A DNA stretch of 61,263 nucleotides from an uncultured Collinsella sp. (GCA_900546455.1 URCS01000003.1:1-61263); one strand, 5' to 3'; counted from the first letter of the stretch, positions 34,801 to 42,291 are shown. The notes: a model not told the origin generated them from the sequence alone. Program-made: numbers and translations.

Positions 34801-35114
34801 TCGGCGCCGGTAGGCTTTCGGTAGTGACGGTCGAGGGCGAGCAGCAGCTGCTTAAGGGCGACCGCCGCATCATGAATCTGGTCAGCAAGGTCTGCAAGTC
34901 GTTCCATGTCGATTGTGGTGCGCTCGAGATGCCCTATGCCAAGACCGATGCCTATGCCGCACTCGAGGCGAGCCGTCGTGCCCTCACCATCGCCGGTGTG
35001 GACGGCACGCGCCTGGCTTGTGCTCGCACCGAGGATGACCTGCCCCACAACGTTAACCCGACGAACATTGCCACGGTATCCGAGGTCGTGACCGAGGTTA
35101 TCCGCCGTTCGTAG
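31899..35114 (+). CDS. membrane protein with degenerate M28 peptidase fold split by a long acidic insert
   Basis: 1,071 residues. The N-terminal ~240 residues start like an M28 aminopeptidase (EEERLAAEDIAQIFRNHGF; HYDS with the His at 138) but contain two pairs of membrane helices (about 55-95 and 150-205). About 685 residues of acidic Ala/Glu/Val/Pro-rich, probably disordered sequence follow. The M28 fold resumes at about 928 (HDIWFVATGASDCDGAGMKAF) and runs to DDLPHNVNP. The bridging Asp (region AVCNKSSVA, 220-228) and the catalytic Glu pair (here ASDCDG) seem to be missing, so it may be catalytically dead. The ATG at 31899 has GGAG 5 nt upstream. Family placement is moderately sure; inactivity is inference. 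Confidence 0.7.
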   Translation: MANTQNYINHLLQNTGITPACSEEERLAAEDIAQIFRNHGFDPEVQEFNAPAPSRLAFAITGILAFVGALLMGIGGGIGLVGTLLAIIGAVLYVLERTGHPVISGLGKTGVSQNVIAYHKASGPLTSPRNRPVVVVAHYDSPRAELLAREPYASYRALIAKLLPVATVAPAAVAVLRILPLPGALKVLLWIVAILASLVALANAANIISNRYILPYTSGAVCNKSSVAALLGVMDNVAPFQGENEFPDDVPFDTYFGEQKRRAEEMARAAAEYAAAQQQNDYGNTIEYEEPTYEEDEFGQPIAPDAQTEPEQGEAFDEQIDGFEGASADETLIGSIVPEAQDQAAQGEEPAAEASAVAPAEEPVVVEPSEPEPKLYRNAAGNIRFGSDAIRALGMLPESCTLDYEEGEEPTFEPEPAPVVTAPAPVVAVDDESAAVTAAVAEPEAVSAIDPAAGLDILAPAAPAQDVTDESDDDYAEQPRRVSYESDTDFSAEIPAATPHADIASAFSSIGASASSFFKGAFAKGKKFIDDFEEKRAIAREAAEQEAIAQQQAAEAERERAAQEFEQNEAQQPVAVDAAEATTSFESHQPASADVVEATTSFEPQQPVDGTMSFDAAQFDATITFEKQGTAIAEPLEASDDQAAVANDAETADAVEVPDAAEDQVVEVSAEEEQHVAVEQNDSAEVEQDEAAVVSEVSEAPETDESRPYSTQIFTMPTPGGSGSTVANVAPTQDETVDSLMAQISSQATPRPQMNVPDPASVPVPTPSSSPLASVPDPSLPSMKQANVASRTSLFDLPDPSAQVDDPFATAQGPEPTSAPVAPSMPVASGAQPLETISAPASAAPKPRKRGLGGLFGRKKKNDQDSMSDWLGVEDDYDAKKSGRGIGSWDNFEDDNDGWKGGATSSDGASDEDMLSAVASMGDDELLGHDIWFVATGASDCDGAGMKAFLASHRDKLRGVFFINLESVGAGRLSVVTVEGEQQLLKGDRRIMNLVSKVCKSFHVDCGALEMPYAKTDAYAALEASRRALTIAGVDGTRLACARTEDDLPHNVNPTNIATVSEVVTEVIRRS

Positions 35115-35135
35115 GCGGAGCTCTAAGGAGTCAAC

Positions 35136-35354
35136 GTGTTTTCGTTCATTAAACGTCATTGGCCTGTTTATTTGATTCTGACCCTTATTGCCGTCGCTTT
35201 GGGATTTGGGGCTGCCTATATCGTGGGTGTAAAGGGGTCGACCCCCGCATCCGCAATCAGCGAAGAGGTGGAGCAAGAGCAAAGTACGGGTGCCGATGGA
35301 ATCCCCGAGTCCGAGCAGGCGCTCGTCGACAGCGGATCTTCATCTGCCGAGTAG
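35136..35354 (+). CDS. small single-helix membrane protein
   Basis: 72 residues of unknown function. One helix (about 11-31, YLILTLIAVALGFGAAYIVG) is followed by an acidic Ser/Glu-rich tail. The GTG start follows AAGGAG by 5 nt, 21 bp after the pseudo-M28 gene, so the two are probably co-transcribed and may form one membrane assembly. A bidirectional terminator follows. Confidence 0.7.
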   Translation: MFSFIKRHWPVYLILTLIAVALGFGAAYIVGVKGSTPASAISEEVEQEQSTGADGIPESEQALVDSGSSSAE

Positions 35355-35375
35355 ATGTGGCGATTTAAATGATTG

Positions 35376-35413
35376 AAAGCGGGCGAGGCGGGAGACTGAC
35401 TCGCCCGCTTTTT
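35376..35413. terminator. bidirectional terminator
   Basis: A perfect 12-bp stem (35376-35387 with 35400-35411) with T on one side and A on the other. It serves the small membrane gene (+) and the adhesin gene (-), which converge. Confidence 0.85.
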
Positions 35414-35419
35414 ATCGCG

Positions 35420-38400
35420 TTAGCGCTTCTTTGGGATCGACCTAAGGCGAGCGAACCATAGGGCTGCCGCACCCGAGGTCAGGAGCGCGGTGATGCAGGC
35501 GGCGATGGGAACTGATCCTGTTGCCGGTAGGTCCTGCGGTAGGGTGCAGCGCTGAACGACACGATCCTCGTCATGTGACTCAAGTTTGTCGCCGCCGCCG
35601 TTGCGACAGAGGTCGACACGGGCGCTGTTGGCAACTGGTGCCTGGGGCGTATAGGAAGAAGTTGCCTGCATATGGACTACTGCACTCCGGGCGTCTGTAC
35701 CGAGGGTTGCCTTGGCGTCATCGAGATCGTCATGTTCGTTTTTAAGGTCTTCGCGCTTCCAAGAATCTTCGTCGCACCTGGTTGCAAAGTCGGCGTCCAC
35801 CGCACCGTACTCAAGGCGAATGCCCGTTACGATGGTATCGACGGGAAGGTCGAGCTCATTTACCTCAAGCGTGATTGATTTTGTGGTCGGGACATCGGTT
35901 TTCCAGAGTTGCCAGCCTTCGTAATCAACGAGACGACGGTCCCCGCCCAAGCTCTCTTTAACTTCGTCGGACTCAAGCCAGGGGTTTTCATGTCCATCGT
36001 CAAGTGTTGCGTTTGCCTGTTCGTCGATGCCTGACGAGCCCAGTGGCGTTGTGCGGTACCACACGTTGCACAGACCGTTGAGGTCGCCGATGGCAATAGG
36101 GGTTTCGATTGAGACGAGTCTTGCCGTACCGTCCTTGGCGCACTCAAGATCATCGGTAATCGTGAACTCATCAACCCAGGTGGTCGACTCGTTTCGCGCA
36201 TCGACGGTGTAGGAGAAAAACCCTTCCGCATCGGCTTGTGTCGCGGCGCGGTTTTTGCCATCGCCGTTAGCCAAGAGGCCATCCCCGGTGGGCTGGGCAA
36301 TTTCTTGACGCTTGTCGACCTGTCCCTTGATCTCGATCGGTGCGTCCTTCATTGCGAAAGATTGGACTTCTCCCGTAGCCTTCACTTCAAACGTTATCTC
36401 CTCGGCAAGGTCGTAGGTTCGCGGGGACATCATTTCGCGCAACGTGTAGGTGCCGGGCGCAAGATGTTCGATACGGTGCGGTTTATCGGATGAGGTCCAG
36501 GAGTCTATTTCGGTTTCGTCTTGTCCATATAGGGTGAGCTGAGCGCCCTCCACCTCTTGTTTTCCGGTTAGGTCGACTTTTGAGATATCGATCTTGGTGA
36601 AATCGTCGGATACTCCGAGATGGGCTTCGATGACGGACGTTGTCTGGTCGGCATATGACAGCTCGACCGTATGGGGACTTTGGTCTAGGAGATATCCTTC
36701 GGGCGCTTGGGTCTCAACGACTTCGTAGCATGCGGTTCCACATCCCAGCGAAAGATGGCTCGCACGGGCGGACCCCTGCTCGTCAGTCGTTACGGTGGCG
36801 ACGGTTTCGCCGTCCAGGGCAACGATACTGCCGTCGGGGCGAATAATATCGCCTGCGGCTCGGATATCAAATACAGCCCCCATGAGTTTGCGCCCGTCGG
36901 TAGCGTCGGACTTTACGATTTCGATGCTTCCGGTTGCCGCATCGTCGAAGTATGAGGCAATCGCAACGGGCGTTAGATACCTGTCGGCGGGGATTGTTAT
37001 CTCGAGATCCTCTCCGACAAGATAAGGTTTCTTTGCCGAGACTTCTCGCACGTAGTAGGTGCCCGGGTTAAGAGACTCGGGCAGCGTGACGGTACCAGTT
37101 GCGTCGGTCGTAAAGGTGTTCAGGACATTGTGGGACGGATACCAGCACGTTTGCGAGATGGGCTCGTGGTTGCTGCCGAGCAACTGGAAGCTAAAGCCTG
37201 CAAGGGGAACCGCGGCACCGGTTTGGGCGTCGCGCTTAGCAATCTGGAGATGTGTCGATAGGGCATGGTTGTCCACGATGTACTGAAGCTCGGCACCGTC
37301 GGCAATCTGTTCAGCCGAGACGGTCCATTCTCCTGCCTGTTTAAAGCCTTCGGGGACGGATTCTGGGACCTCCCGAAGTGTATAGCCGGCACGGTCGTAG
37401 GGGATGGCTCCGTGGGCGCCGTCGGGCCGCTTGCCCGCGCCGAACCATGCTCCGGGCTGGTCTTTGGTGGAGGCAAAACCATAGATATTTGTGGTTAACG
37501 TTCCAACAACCTGTTGTGAGCTATTGCTGATGACTTCAAAGACAACGCCTTCCGCGGGCTGCTCCAAGCCAGACTGATCGCTGTTGCCATGATCTTTGAA
37601 TTTGGAAATCTCAAGGTCAAATGCAATCGGAATATCGGAAACGCGAGATTCGAGCTCGACGACGCCCGAGTCGCCCAGCTGGTCGGCTCCAACGGTGTAG
37701 GTCCAGCTGTCGCTGGGCAGCAGGTAGCCCTCGGGGGCCTTCGACTCATAGATGGTGAAGGTTCCCAGGGGAATGTTATCAAGGGCCGCTCGACCGTTTT
37801 CGTCGGTCGTGAGGGTTTGCGTCCATCCGGGGGTGGATTGAGAGACGCAGGTAAACTCGGCACCGGCAAGCGAGGTCCCCGCTTGGGCTCCAGCGCCCGT
37901 TGCGGCGTCGGTCTTAACGATGCGCAACGTGATGGTGCCTGGCTGCTCATCGATTGTGACATGACCACCATTGCCTTCCGTGGTAAAGGGGATGCGGTCG
38001 CGTCGAGGGATATAGCCTGCCGGTGCCTTTGTCTCTACCAGGTAGTATGCTGTGTTGGGTAAAAGTGTTGCCTGTGCTCGGCCGTTGCCGTCCATTTTGA
38101 GCGTGCCCACGCGCGCGTCGCTCATGCTCTCGAAGATATCGAATGTTGCCCCGTCAAACTGATAGGTGTCGTTTCCGCTGGTAATGGCGGTGTTCGCGGA
38201 CTTCTTTTGGAAAGAAACAGAGACCGCTGGCAGCACGTAGAGCATGTCTTGACGTTTGCTGCCGCCCGATATGGGTCCCAAATAGCGCCGTGCGCGGTGC
38301 GGAGCGGCTTTGATGCCTCCCGATTTTGCATTGTCGTGAAGCCACCGTGCGGCAGCCACGACCTCATTGTCGGCGGTAAAATGCCCACTTTTTGTCTTGC

Positions 38401-38851
38401 CTTGAGCTGTTGTGTAGGAGTAAGTGCCGTCGACATGGGTGGTGCCGTTAAGCATCCATACGGCAAGTTGGGTGGCGGCGCGGGCGCGATCGGGCGACAG
38501 GCTGTAACCGCCAAACGACGTGGCAGAAGGATATCCGTGACAAACGATCGCCGCGAACTCGTCGTCGAGCCATACCCAGCCCTGATCAAAGTTGAGCCAT
38601 GGGCCACCCGGCTTGGTGGGACCGGGACGTTCCTGGTTCATGCAGTACGCGATTGAGGCGTCTTGAGCCTCGTACTTACCGATGAGGAAGGGCCCGCAAT
38701 CGTCGCTAATGGTGCGAAAGCTGAGCTGATCGTAGCCGTCGATGGCAAATGCGGATCCCGGCGCCAAGCAGCTGATGAGTAGGAAGAGGAGTAGGAGCAG
38801 CGGGCCTGTTGCGATTGCGCTGTGGACAGAGTGCGTGGGTGCGTTGGACAT
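35420..38851 (-). CDS. sortase-anchored thioester/Cna-B adhesin
   Basis: A 1,143-residue surface protein. The signal peptide runs to about 36 (cut near GSAFA). A thioester domain follows, with Cys70 in AYCMN and Gln128 in ATQLAVW; this Cys-Gln pair forms a reactive crosslink to host surfaces in other Gram-positives. Then come about six Cna-B/SpaA-type repeats (motifs such as YYLVETKAPAGYIP, IYESKAPEGYLLP and YTLREV) that usually carry internal isopeptide bonds. The C-terminus is LPATG near 1108, a hydrophobic helix and RLRSIPKKR, a standard sortase signal. The ATG follows AAGGAG. No sortase or pilin gene is adjacent, so it is either a stand-alone adhesin or a pilus tip encoded apart. Confidence 0.92.
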   Translation of the reverse strand: MSNAPTHSVHSAIATGPLLLLLFLLISCLAPGSAFAIDGYDQLSFRTISDDCGPFLIGKYEAQDASIAYCMNQERPGPTKPGGPWLNFDQGWVWLDDEFAAIVCHGYPSATSFGGYSLSPDRARAATQLAVWMLNGTTHVDGTYSYTTAQGKTKSGHFTADNEVVAAARWLHDNAKSGGIKAAPHRARRYLGPISGGSKRQDMLYVLPAVSVSFQKKSANTAITSGNDTYQFDGATFDIFESMSDARVGTLKMDGNGRAQATLLPNTAYYLVETKAPAGYIPRRDRIPFTTEGNGGHVTIDEQPGTITLRIVKTDAATGAGAQAGTSLAGAEFTCVSQSTPGWTQTLTTDENGRAALDNIPLGTFTIYESKAPEGYLLPSDSWTYTVGADQLGDSGVVELESRVSDIPIAFDLEISKFKDHGNSDQSGLEQPAEGVVFEVISNSSQQVVGTLTTNIYGFASTKDQPGAWFGAGKRPDGAHGAIPYDRAGYTLREVPESVPEGFKQAGEWTVSAEQIADGAELQYIVDNHALSTHLQIAKRDAQTGAAVPLAGFSFQLLGSNHEPISQTCWYPSHNVLNTFTTDATGTVTLPESLNPGTYYVREVSAKKPYLVGEDLEITIPADRYLTPVAIASYFDDAATGSIEIVKSDATDGRKLMGAVFDIRAAGDIIRPDGSIVALDGETVATVTTDEQGSARASHLSLGCGTACYEVVETQAPEGYLLDQSPHTVELSYADQTTSVIEAHLGVSDDFTKIDISKVDLTGKQEVEGAQLTLYGQDETEIDSWTSSDKPHRIEHLAPGTYTLREMMSPRTYDLAEEITFEVKATGEVQSFAMKDAPIEIKGQVDKRQEIAQPTGDGLLANGDGKNRAATQADAEGFFSYTVDARNESTTWVDEFTITDDLECAKDGTARLVSIETPIAIGDLNGLCNVWYRTTPLGSSGIDEQANATLDDGHENPWLESDEVKESLGGDRRLVDYEGWQLWKTDVPTTKSITLEVNELDLPVDTIVTGIRLEYGAVDADFATRCDEDSWKREDLKNEHDDLDDAKATLGTDARSAVVHMQATSSYTPQAPVANSARVDLCRNGGGDKLESHDEDRVVQRCTLPQDLPATGSVPIAACITALLTSGAAALWFARLRSIPKKR

Positions 38852-39105
38852 GGCTGCTCCTTATCCCTCGTGCGCCGCACGGGGAGGCTGCGGCGCTTGG
38901 GACGAGGCTACCCCAGGGGTTCATGCGGGTAAGTACCGGAAGCTGACCAAAAGCTTGCCAGATTTCCGACAAATTGGGTTCATACGGAACAATCAAATAA
39001 AACCGCAGGTAAAAGATGGTGAAATAAGGATACCAGAGGTCCCTGTCTCCACAATTGGACTGTTTTTCAGACGATTCTCCACAGCTAAAACAAGCATCGA
39101 CACCC

Positions 39106-39135
39106 TTGTATCGAACAAGACAACCGCGTTATACT
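39106..39135 (+). promoter_or_regulatory. promoter of tRNA-Gly
   Basis: TTGTAT (39106-39111), an 18-nt spacer and TATACT (39130-39135), 13 bp before the tRNA. Confidence 0.65.
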
Positions 39136-39148
39136 AGCCAACACACAA

Positions 39149-39223
39149 GCGGGCATCGCCAAGTGGTAAGGCATCAGCTTCCCAAGCTGACACTCGCGGG
39201 TTCGAGTCCCGTTGCCCGCTCCA
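39149..39223 (+). tRNA. tRNA-Gly(CCC), attachment site of the element
   Basis: Acceptor GCGGGCA pairs with TGCCCGC. The anticodon stem TCAGC/GCTGA encloses loop TTCCCAA with anticodon CCC. The T-arm is GCGGG/CCCGT with loop TTCGAGT. CCA is encoded. From the anticodon loop to the CCA (39179-39223) it is identical to 44193-44237, so the 3' half was supplied by the integrated element. Confidence 0.95.
39179..39223 (+). repeat. attL (45-bp direct repeat)
   Basis: 45 bp identical to attR, covering the anticodon loop to CCA of tRNA-Gly. Confidence 0.95.
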
Positions 39224-39233
39224 CGCAAAACAG

Positions 39234-39272
39234 CAGGTCAAGAGCTTAGAGCGCTTGGCCTGTTTCTCTTTT
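39234..39272 (+). terminator. element-supplied terminator of tRNA-Gly
   Basis: Stem CAGGTCAAG/CTTGGCCTG (one G-T pair) around an 11-nt loop, followed by a T-rich run. It replaces the original terminator, which now lies beyond attR. Confidence 0.65.
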
Positions 39273-39280
39273 TCGGCTCC

Positions 39281-39314
39281 GTAGACCACGGAAATAGACC
39301 AAATGTAGACCAAA
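39281..39314 (+). repeat. integrase arm-type sites, attL side
   Basis: GTAGACCACG (39281), ATAGACCAAA (39294) and GTAGACCAAA (39305) lie 13 and 11 bp apart; an inverted TTTGGTCTAC is at 39632-39641. The same 10-mer occurs four times beside the integrase gene. Repeats at helical-turn spacing at both ends of an element are typical of arm-binding sites for tyrosine integrases. Confidence 0.7.
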
Positions 39315-39364
39315 CTCCGGTGAAACCGTTTTTCGCCCCGACGCCGCCCGCGTCTCCTCCGGCC

Positions 39365-39591
39365 CCTTTTTAGGGCTTGGGAAAGTTGGGGCTGATCGGC
39401 CCGTGTGCCCCTCCCCGCCCTTTTTTAGTTGTTGACATAGTTGACGTTAAAGCAGCGGGGCCGCACCCCTGATACCGGGATACGGCCCTTTTTAGTTGTT
39501 CAGATAGTTCAAATTGAGCGCCTTTTTAGGGCTTTAGATAATTGCGATTGAATCCCTTTTTAGGGGGCTTCAGAAACTTCAGATTGAACGG
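39365..39591. repeat. iteron-like repeat array
   Basis: Five units start with CCTTTTTAG (39365, 39419 with six T, 39487, 39521, 39555). The last three are spaced exactly 34 bp and share a further core like TTCAGATA-TT--ATTGA. The stretch has no gene. It could be a replication origin, a binding array for an element protein, or a packaging signal. Confidence 0.65.
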
Positions 39592-39691
39592 CCCCGCCCT
39601 CGGCGCGGTATCGGCTTGGAACGAGCGCGGTTTTGGTCTACGGAGTCCGCGCCCCGATACCGCCCCGGCGACGGGGCCGCCACCTCGGGCG

Positions 39692-40053
39692 CTAGGCCCT
39701 GAGCCAATGTTCCCCGCCCCGGCCCCTCACGTAGACGGGGGCGTAGGCGGCAACTATCACGCCGTCAACGGTAAGCCCGTCCTCCGGCTTGGCGTCCCGG
39801 GCCACCGTGGCGGCCTCTAGGGCCGTGTCCAACGGTTGCACCTCCAACGTCCCCGCCTCGGCGTCAACGCGCCGAATACGGGCAATCTGGGGCGCTGATG
39901 GGCAATCGTCGGCGGTCGAGCACGCCACCAAATCGCCGCGCCTAGGCTCTAGGGCCGTGTCCACCTCCGCGACAACCCCCCCGCAGCGGGTGCCGCGCCC
40001 TCTATCTCCGGTAGGCCCTTGCCACTCATGCCCCCGATGAGTCGAGTCGCCAT
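39692..40053 (-). pseudogene. small gene split by a frame change at a G7 run
   Basis: Starts at ATG 40053 with a strong GAGGAGG site (protein begins MATRLIGGMSGKGLPEIEG). In its own frame it stops at 39949. At the minus-strand G7 run (39976-39982), a change to the -1 frame gives one product of about 120 residues that continues VVAEVDTALEPRRGDLVAC to the stop at 39692. The second half looks protein-like (regular pattern of hydrophobic residues) but has no start of its own. It could be a true frameshift mutation, a sequencing slip in the homopolymer, or programmed -1 frameshifting, since G GGG GGG is a slippery heptamer. Function unknown. It lies beyond the terminator at 40203, so it has its own promoter. 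Confidence 0.5.
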
Positions 40054-40202
40054 GTCTCCTCCTCGTCTCTCCGTTCCGTCCCGGCGCTCCCCATGTTGCA
40101 CCGACGCCGCGCCCTCGGCGGCCTCGCTCCGCATGTCCCGGCGAAATGCCGAAACCCTGCACACGCCACGCCCCCGGCCCCGCCTCGCGGGTTCGCCCCG
40201 GC

Positions 40203-40229
40203 ATAAAAAAGCCCCGCCGTGGCGGGGCT
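40203..40229 (-). terminator. terminator of the element's xis-rep operon
   Basis: Minus-strand stem AGCCCCGCC/GGCGGGGCT with a short loop, followed by TTTTTT. Confidence 0.9.
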
Positions 40230-40269
40230 GAACTAGGCAAGCGGTTAGACCGATTAGCCGATTGATGGG

Positions 40270-40461
40270 CTAAAGGAAGATGCTAGAGTCATGCTCCATA
40301 AGCTTAGACTCACCGGACGAGATGGACTCTTCAAGAAGGTCGGCATATTCGCAAATGTGCCCGTAGAACATAGGCTCATAGCCGAACATCTCAATAAAGA
40401 CGGGTTCGGCCTTCTCGATACGAGCTTTTGCAAGCTTCTCCTGCTTAACCCGGCTTTCCAT
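40270..40461 (-). CDS. small element protein
   Basis: 63 residues, charged and helical, with no recognised family (EPVFIEMFGYEPMFYGHICEY in the middle). The ATG overlaps the stop of the upstream frame (TGATG), and GAGGAG lies 8 nt upstream, so it looks translationally coupled. It is the last gene before the terminator. Confidence 0.6.
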   Translation of the reverse strand: MESRVKQEKLAKARIEKAEPVFIEMFGYEPMFYGHICEYADLLEESISSGESKLMEHDSSIFL

Positions 40462-40680
40462 CAAATCAGCTCCTCAAGCATCTCTTCGAATATCTTAGTT
40501 GATTCAGGTAGGTATTTCCGCAGGACGGCGAGAGATTCCGGGTTCGCGGTGCTTGCGCTTTCCCGCCGCCTCGGCCTCCGCCTCCTCGATCTCTTTGAGG
40601 GTATGCGCAGCGCTCCACCGGGAACGGCTGAGGGCGTCGGGTTCCCATTCGGCGTGGATAGCGGCCCTAGCCCTCCCCAT
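40461..40680 (-). CDS. small element gene with a frame change
   Basis: A frame opening with ATG at 40680 (MGRARAAIHAEWEPDAL, then KEIEEAEAEAAGKRK) overlaps the end of the upstream gene and stops at 40504 after 58 residues. From about 40555 the neighbouring frame reads ASTANPESLAVLRKYLPEST and FEEMLEELI and ends at 40461, where the next gene starts in TGATG coupling. Each half looks protein-like and neither frame does throughout, so the real product may join both. Small and unnamed. Confidence 0.4.
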
Positions 40681-41428
40681 GCTCCCTGCTTTCCCTGAGC
40701 ACGTATGAGTTTCGACCGTTCTCCCTCACGGCCTCCAGACCCGATGGCGGCAGGCCGACGGTTTTCATGCCGTGCCTGTCGCAGCTCGAAACGATTAGGC
40801 CTCTGCCGTCTATCCATGCCTTCACCGCCTCATGGCATACGGGGCACGGGGCGTGAAAGAACGTCTCGCCCGTCTCGAAAACGCCGGGGCCTCGCTCATA
40901 GTCGGTAGCCTCCTCGCTACTAGCCATTGGGCCTATAGGCCCATGGCTAGTAGCGGATAGGTCATAGCTAGTAGGTAGTAGTTTATAGCTATGCTGTGTG
41001 CACACCCCGTCCGACACGGGGTCTGACACGGGGTGTGACACCCCCTCTCCAGCTGGTGGAACGTTGCCGTTCCCGTCCTCCAGCCACCCGGTGAGGTCTA
41101 TGTCCCGCAGCATGTTGGCCTTTCGCCACGAGTCCTCGCGGGCGTCGCTGAGGCGGTCGGCGTTGGCGTCGAAATAGGCGCGGGGCACGCCGTCCAGATG
41201 GTCGGGGCACACGCCCGTGAACCAATAGTCGATGAGCGCGGCAAGGTAGGCGCACCGCTCGCCCTCGTCCTCTATCCTGAGTGACGCTAGATAGTCCCGC
41301 AGTTGAATCTTGTCGTATGCGCACGGGGGCTTGCCGCTCGCAATACCCCGGTCCTTCCTCATGCGCCTTAGAGCTGCCGCCCGCCGCTCGACCTCTCGGC
41401 GGTACTCTGTCCGTTTCTCGCTATCCAT
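40667..41428 (-). CDS. putative replication-organiser protein of the element
   Basis: 253 residues. The first ~110 residues (YDKIQLRDYLASLRIEDEGERCAYLAALIDYWFTGVCPD through GVPRAYFDANADRL) resemble the N-terminal domains of phage replisome-organiser/DUF6291-like proteins, in which a count of 'gene product per round' type helices precedes a variable middle. The middle is Ser/Thr/Pro-rich. Near the end CPVC...CDRHG could bind zinc. It may act on the iteron-like array at the attL end. The assignment is tentative. It overlaps the HTH gene upstream by 8 bp. Confidence 0.55.
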   Translation of the reverse strand: MDSEKRTEYRREVERRAAALRRMRKDRGIASGKPPCAYDKIQLRDYLASLRIEDEGERCAYLAALIDYWFTGVCPDHLDGVPRAYFDANADRLSDAREDSWRKANMLRDIDLTGWLEDGNGNVPPAGEGVSHPVSDPVSDGVCTQHSYKLLPTSYDLSATSHGPIGPMASSEEATDYERGPGVFETGETFFHAPCPVCHEAVKAWIDGRGLIVSSCDRHGMKTVGLPPSGLEAVRENGRNSYVLRESREHGEG

Positions 41429-41624
41429 CGGCTACCCCCACGAGTGCGAGGGCCGACTTGCGGGTTACGTAGACGCGCCGCCCTATGCGCACCTCGTCGA
41501 GCGCCCCTTGCCGGATGAGGCGGCGAACGTCCCTCTCGCTGAGGTCGAGCACCGCGCCCGCCTGAGCCGACGTTATGAGCCTCCCCATGTTCACGGGCAC
41601 GGGCCTAATGTCCTCGTTCCACAC
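41421..41624 (-). CDS. excisionase-like helix-turn-helix protein
   Basis: 67 residues with a MerR/Xis-type winged helix: LITSAQAGAVLDLSERDVRRLIRQGALDEVRIGRRVYVTRKS. Such proteins bend DNA at att sites or regulate element genes. The GTG start overlaps the upstream gene by 20 bp; a second in-frame start (MGRLITS) lies 12 codons in and is also plausible. Confidence 0.7.
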   Translation of the reverse strand: MWNEDIRPVPVNMGRLITSAQAGAVLDLSERDVRRLIRQGALDEVRIGRRVYVTRKSALALVGVADG

Positions 41625-41838
41625 TGCCGCCGCCCCCTCTCTTTCGCCTCGCTATCTCGCGCCCGATGGCCTCGATGCGGCCCCGCGCCCAAGCGCGGTA
41701 GGGCTGCCTGTACCCCTTGGCGGCTAGACGGGCCGTGAGGCGGTCTATCTCCTCGCCCATCTGCCGCCCGGTCATTCCCGGAACGTCGGCGTTCGCCGCA
41801 CGCCTCGCGGCCTCCAGCGCCGCCCTGATCGGCCTCAC
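41605..41838 (-). CDS. small basic element protein
   Basis: 77 residues from a GTG, with no family recognised. Arg/Ala-rich and helical (EEIDRLTARLAAKGYRQPYRAWARGRIEAIG). It lies between two HTH genes with 10-bp and overlapping junctions, which supports it being real. The start is uncertain because no strong ribosome site is visible. Confidence 0.5.
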   Translation of the reverse strand: MRPIRAALEAARRAANADVPGMTGRQMGEEIDRLTARLAAKGYRQPYRAWARGRIEAIGREIARRKRGGGGSVERGH

Positions 41839-41848
41839 GCGCCGCGCC

Positions 41849-42073
41849 CTAGATGAGGCCCGCGTATGCGAGCAGGGAATCGCGGTTGACGTTCCAGCGG
41901 GTGCCCGTGTTCGAGGCTTTGAGCTGTCCGCTTTGGCAGGCGCGGGCAATCGTCACGCGCGACCGACGGGCGATAGCCGCCGCCTCGGGTGCCGTGAGCG
42001 GGTTGGGAATGTCGGAATAGCGGCCCTCGTTCGCGGCTTTCCTGAGTTCGTCCAGATGTTCCTGAGTGCACAT
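41849..42073 (-). CDS. excisionase-like helix-turn-helix protein
   Basis: 74 residues. The DNA-binding part reads LTAPEAAAIARRSRVTIARACQSGQLKASNTGTRWNVNRDSLLAY, a MerR-like Xis/AlpA-style helix-turn-helix. The ATG at 42073 has GGAGG 8 nt upstream; an upstream ATG at 42157 has none. It is the first gene of the element's second operon, after a terminator. Role in excision is inferred. Confidence 0.7.
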   Translation of the reverse strand: MCTQEHLDELRKAANEGRYSDIPNPLTAPEAAAIARRSRVTIARACQSGQLKASNTGTRWNVNRDSLLAYAGLI

Positions 42074-42154
42074 GTCTATGGCCTCCAATGGTTCGGTTGC
42101 TTTCTCTCTGAGCGCTCTGTAACGGTTATAGCCATGTTGCAACGAAACATAAAA

Positions 42155-42195
42155 CAAGCGTCCTACCTGCGATTATTTAGTAGGACGCCTGTTTT
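42155..42195. terminator. bidirectional terminator in the element
   Basis: Stem GCGTCCTAC/GTAGGACGC (42158-42166 with 42180-42188), with T-runs on both strands. It ends the integrase-repressor transcript. The ~200-bp gap around it (42074-42291) has no gene and probably holds the promoter of the xis operon. Confidence 0.7.
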
Positions 42196-42291
42196 TCGTC
42201 GTGTCGTTAAATATTCGGTTCATTTGTGCCGGTGGCATGTCTCTGCAATTTAGCGATGCCTGCAAAAACGCCGTACGAACTGAAAAGATTT

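Noticed and set aside
39692..40240. One continuous 182-codon gene in the element
   Set aside because: Its first ~75 codons are Gly/Arg-rich, cross the terminator at 40203 and lack a ribosome site; the ATG at 40053 in another frame has a strong site, so a frame change is the better reading.
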